From positions 5,322,578 through 5,386,577 of the forward strand of contig CM119267.1 in the NCBI GenBank assembly GCA_051294375.1: 64,000 nucleotides of DNA, in the 5' to 3' direction. The translations under genes were made by a program, and so were the position numbers. Shown here piece after piece: positions 53,627 through 64,000 of this stretch. Source of the stretch: Paraspadella gotoi (lineage: Eukaryota; Chaetognatha). Below the pieces are notes generated by a model. The model made no database searches. It was given only the letters and a program-made list of their open reading frames with translations, and had not been told where the DNA came from. Numbering within the stretch: position 1 is the first letter of the stretch; every line of letters starts with the position of its first letter.

Positions 53627-55258
53627 TCACTCCCCCACTTCCTGGTAATCCTTAACCCTTTCCGGCTTCCATTGCAACAAGGCGGCATAGTCTGTGAGTA
53701 GCCGTCGCCAGTAGCTGGTCACGTCCACCATTCTCAAATGATCGAGGATGAATTGTCGGCCACTTTTGGCGATCCGCTTGGCATAGTCGTCGTTGGCGCG
53801 GAAGAAGAGAAGAAGATCCTCAACCTCGGCTAAGCCTGGATCAACGGGAACGTAGTGAACCCACGGCTTCATCGCCGGGTAGAAGAACTCCAGCCAATCC
53901 TCACCAGAGTCTGAGGGGAAAGCAAAGAAACATTTTTTGGTTATTTGTTTACATTAAATGTAATATCACCTGAGCTTTCAGCGCAAAAAAAAAAGCACCT
54001 CGTGGACGAACGTGGAAAACCAAGGAATTACAAAGAAATAAATGTTTGAATCGGAAACTGGCCGCGACGCCACGGAAATTAAAGAGATACTTGAATCTGC
54101 GAAAAAAAGGCATAAGAAGCAAGGACAAGAGTTTACTAATTCGGGATTTCTTAGCTTACATAATTTATTTCGATCGCCTACAAACTCTTTTACATACTTG
54201 CAATGATCCTCAAGAGGTATTTCAGTGGCCGGGGGCATCCCGAGAGTGTCTTTCTCCGACTTCCACGCCTGATTCTTAGTGTACTGCGCGTCTGCCAAAT
54301 CGGGGCGACGGCGTGAGAGGAGAATCAACGGATCTCTAAAATATATATTTTACAGAATAATTTACTGACATATTGGAAATTTAAATGAAAAGTGAATGAA
54401 AATTAGATCCAGCACCTCTCGTCGCTGGTTCTAGAGCCTCTGAAAAAAGCGACATTTTCCTTTGAACGCCAGGGCCACTCCTTGGCCTTCTTCCCGATGA
54501 GATTAATCTGTTGATCCCATCTTCCGAGTCCCGTTGGATAAATGGGCCAAACTAACAAGTCAGAATAAACGTTAGATATGAACTTTTTTCAAAGTTACAG
54601 AGCCCTTCACTGACCGGCGGGGCCACCTTCCCAAAAAGTCCAGGCGGGGTACATAATGTCCAGGTAGTGATTGGACGGTTTGCTGAAAGAGAACAAAGGT
54701 CGCGGCTGCCGCCACTTGGACATCATGGGGTGATCGCGAGTGTTAATCACCAATTCCATGTCGGGAAGTTCGGGCAAGAGTTTGAGGAGGAAATGCTCAA
54801 TGCCTTTGCATCGAAAGGGAAACATGCACTCGTTCTCTCGGTAAAGTCTACGAGGATAGTGGAAAGGAAATAAACGTCAATTAAAATGTATTTTTTTATG
54901 CTTTTTTATGCTTTAATTTTTTTCAGGATTAAAATTACTTATGATCGATGATCTGATAATGGGTAGCCCTCGTCTGCGTTCTCTCCCATAACAGGTCGTC
55001 GAAGCCTTTTTTAGAGATTCCTTCCTTCCACGGTTCGAGATCCGAGGCTACGACGTCGAAGTAGCAGGCGGCTCCCTCCGCTTTGCAGCCGGAATCGTCG
55101 TACCTGTGAAACCCATCGTCAATCAGTCTGCGATAAATCGTCCACGAAGCCGGTTCTTTGTATTTGTCCTTTTCGTGACTTTCGTCGCCGTCGGCGTCGC
55201 CGTGCGTTCGACAGAGAAACAAAAGGGCAACGACCAGAATTGGTTTAAAGACAGTCAT
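53627..55258 (-). CDS. POGLUT1: protein O-glucosyltransferase (Rumi/POGLUT1, CAP10 family)
   Basis: Six exons: 55258-54939, 54847-54615, 54551-54416, 54335-54198, 54096-53999, 53910-53627; 402 residues (human 392). It starts with a signal peptide ([20 protein letters not shown]). CAP10 landmarks: [129 protein letters not shown] and FRANDD. The family transfers glucose or xylose to serine in EGF repeats such as those of Notch, in the ER lumen. The exon 5/6 junction inserts RPRDS where the human protein has only a short turn. The C-terminus ends DYQEVGE and lacks the usual KDEL-type ER retrieval signal. Confidence 0.94.
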
Positions 55259-56118
55259 GGTTTTAGCGCTTACAACCTAGAATAATTTCCGAGTTTTGGA
55301 AAGAAAAAAAGGTGGATTGTGACATTCAATTGGTTAAAATGTTGAAGGGAAGAACTGACCTTTAAAAATGAACTCGAAGTGCTATTTTTTAACACTATCT
55401 AACGTTATCGGAATCTGATATATATTTAATATTTATCTTGTGATTATAATATGTTGCAACTAGTCTAATGATACGAAAGTCGAATGAATCGAAATTGATT
55501 GATTATGGTTTTTATTAATGCTCGTTTGTAATTATATCTTATTACTTTTAGCATCGAGGGAGAAATGAGACCAAAAAAATGATTCAGATTATCAATATGG
55601 CACGAAGAAAATCGTTAATCTTAAAAACACGACAATAAATAATTTTTTATATATCATTTGAGTAAAAGAAAGTTTAAAAAACTTAACGAATAAATATATT
55701 GGATCGTTAAAAAGGATAGCGGGATAATAAAGAACACAGAGGCAAACATTCCATTATATTTAAAATAAGTTTTTTTCGTCGAATTTGCATTACAATAAAT
55801 AATGAAAAAATCGAACATCGGCCCGGAAGCCAATTTAAAGGTAATGATATAACAAATGGTTACAAAACTTAAAAACCTCGGAAGATTAAAAAAAACAACA
55901 AAAAAAAAAAACCAAATCTCAAATCCGCGCGTGGATGTCGAAACGATGTCACCGGAAAATAATTTGACGAGCGAGAAAATAATAACGATGGCAACGAGAA
56001 ATAAATCAACTCTCGATTAGGTGTGACTAAATATAAACGAGGAAACTATAAAAATGTGAAAACGAACAAGTCGAGATAAAACTAAAAGGCGTGCGATTGA
56101 AAGGAAAATTGGGGCTCG
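55259..56118. other. spacer between ACK1 and POGLUT1
   Basis: 860 AT-rich bases between same-strand genes. A good acceptor-like site (aaattattctag) lies 18 bases upstream of the POGLUT1 ATG, suggesting a 5' untranslated intron. No gene seen. Confidence 0.55.
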
Positions 56119-63364
<7,246 letters not shown>

Positions 63365-63934
63365 ATTCGCCTCTTCACTTTCCCGGGGGGTAGGGAGAGA
63401 AGATTAATCCGGTTTCACCGGCTCGCGCTCGAAAGGGACATGGAAAGCGCGTCCCGAGTTTTTTTAAATTTGGTATCGACGCACACCGGTTTTTGATTAA
63501 TGCGCATTTGCACTTTTTTTAGGCTGATAGTTCGGAATAATAAAATAAACATTAAAATAAACATATAAAACATTGACTAGTAACAACTAATTTACTACAA
63601 GCGTGTTTTTGGTTCAAAAATAAATTCGAAAGATCTTTTTAAAAAAATATGCGAGGTCTACAGGAGTTGATAGCCATCACTGAAATACATCATGGAGTAA
63701 TTTGGAAACGAGTGCACTGCACAGGTACTTTTTGAGTTTGACATAAAAAACCGGAACAGAAAAAAAAATGGCAGTAGCAAAGCTAAAAATTTTACTATAA
63801 TATGCAAAATAGAAAAACTCGAACAGGAGTTAAAATTAAATTCATATCAGTACAAAATAGGATTAATTAACAGTGAGAATACTTCCTGATCTTTAATTCC
63901 GAGTAAAAAAATAATGTACGTACATCGTATACTT
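63365..63934. other. ACK1 upstream region
   Basis: Contains the ACK1 promoter and 5' untranslated sequence; GC-rich for about 100 bases, then AT-rich. No gene seen. Confidence 0.55.
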
Positions 63935-64000
63935 TCAAACGAGATTAGCGTCTTTCGCCATGGCATAAAACATGCTACTGGCGTCACCGAGTAAATCCGC
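63935..64000 (-). CDS. C-terminal end of an unidentified gene (partial)
   Basis: From the right edge a - strand frame is open for 21 codons and ends in TGA, reading ADLLGDASSMFYAMAKDANLV. Codon use is like the other exons. Too short to assign. It would be the next gene in the run of - strand genes. Confidence 0.4.
   Translation of the reverse strand, partial: ADLLGDASSMFYAMAKDANLV

Overview
This is animal nuclear DNA. It contains spliced genes with GT-AG introns and a few GC-AG introns, GC-rich exons and AT-rich introns mostly 50-500 bp long. It also has a nuclear tRNA-Ser and many dinucleotide and tetranucleotide repeats. The gene set (PIWI, INDY-type SLC13, NPC2, DIDO1/PHF3/pps, NUP188, PSPH, POGLUT1/rumi, ACK1/TNK2) points to an invertebrate with a fairly compact genome. 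I cannot name the phylum from sequence alone. Exon structures were built by hand from splice motifs, reading phase and remembered family consensus. All multi-exon models stay open in phase from ATG to stop.

Layout. 1-164 holds the probable end of an upstream + strand gene, then 2.9 kb of repeat-rich DNA. 3091-10159 (+) is a very long charged coiled-coil protein I cannot name. 12090-13382 (+) is a small single-pass membrane protein. 13891-18833 (-) is a complete PIWI gene with an intact catalytic tetrad. 18834-20871 is transposon-rich. 20872-26073 (-) is an SLC13 carrier; one of its introns carries, on the opposite strand, a nested gene for a small secreted Cys/Lys-rich protein (22115-22854, +). 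A tRNA-Ser(CGA) follows at 26735-26816 (-), then NPC2/ML (27942-29265, +) and an unrecognised 220-aa protein (30274-31829, +). From 32448 to 63364 five genes run on the - strand: DIDO1/PHF3/pps, NUP188, PSPH, POGLUT1 and ACK1/TNK2. NUP188 and PSPH are only 184 bp apart. The last 66 bases hold the end of another - strand gene.

Roles. Most genes are housekeeping: transcription elongation control (DIDO/pps), nuclear pore scaffold (NUP188), serine synthesis (PSPH), Notch-type O-glucosylation (POGLUT1), Cdc42-linked tyrosine kinase signalling (ACK1), citrate or dicarboxylate transport (SLC13), sterol binding (NPC2) and transposon silencing (PIWI). No pathway links them, and the short gaps alone do not prove an operon.

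Most unusual points: the nested secreted-peptide gene; a 13-residue tandem repeat carrying a YDxTP tyrosine motif in the ACK1 tail; an SLC13 protein that keeps the first SNT sodium motif but has lost the second; a small TIR element family inserted twice in introns of the PIWI gene; two further TIR families; and a tandem duplication in ACK1 that copies a 5' splice site.
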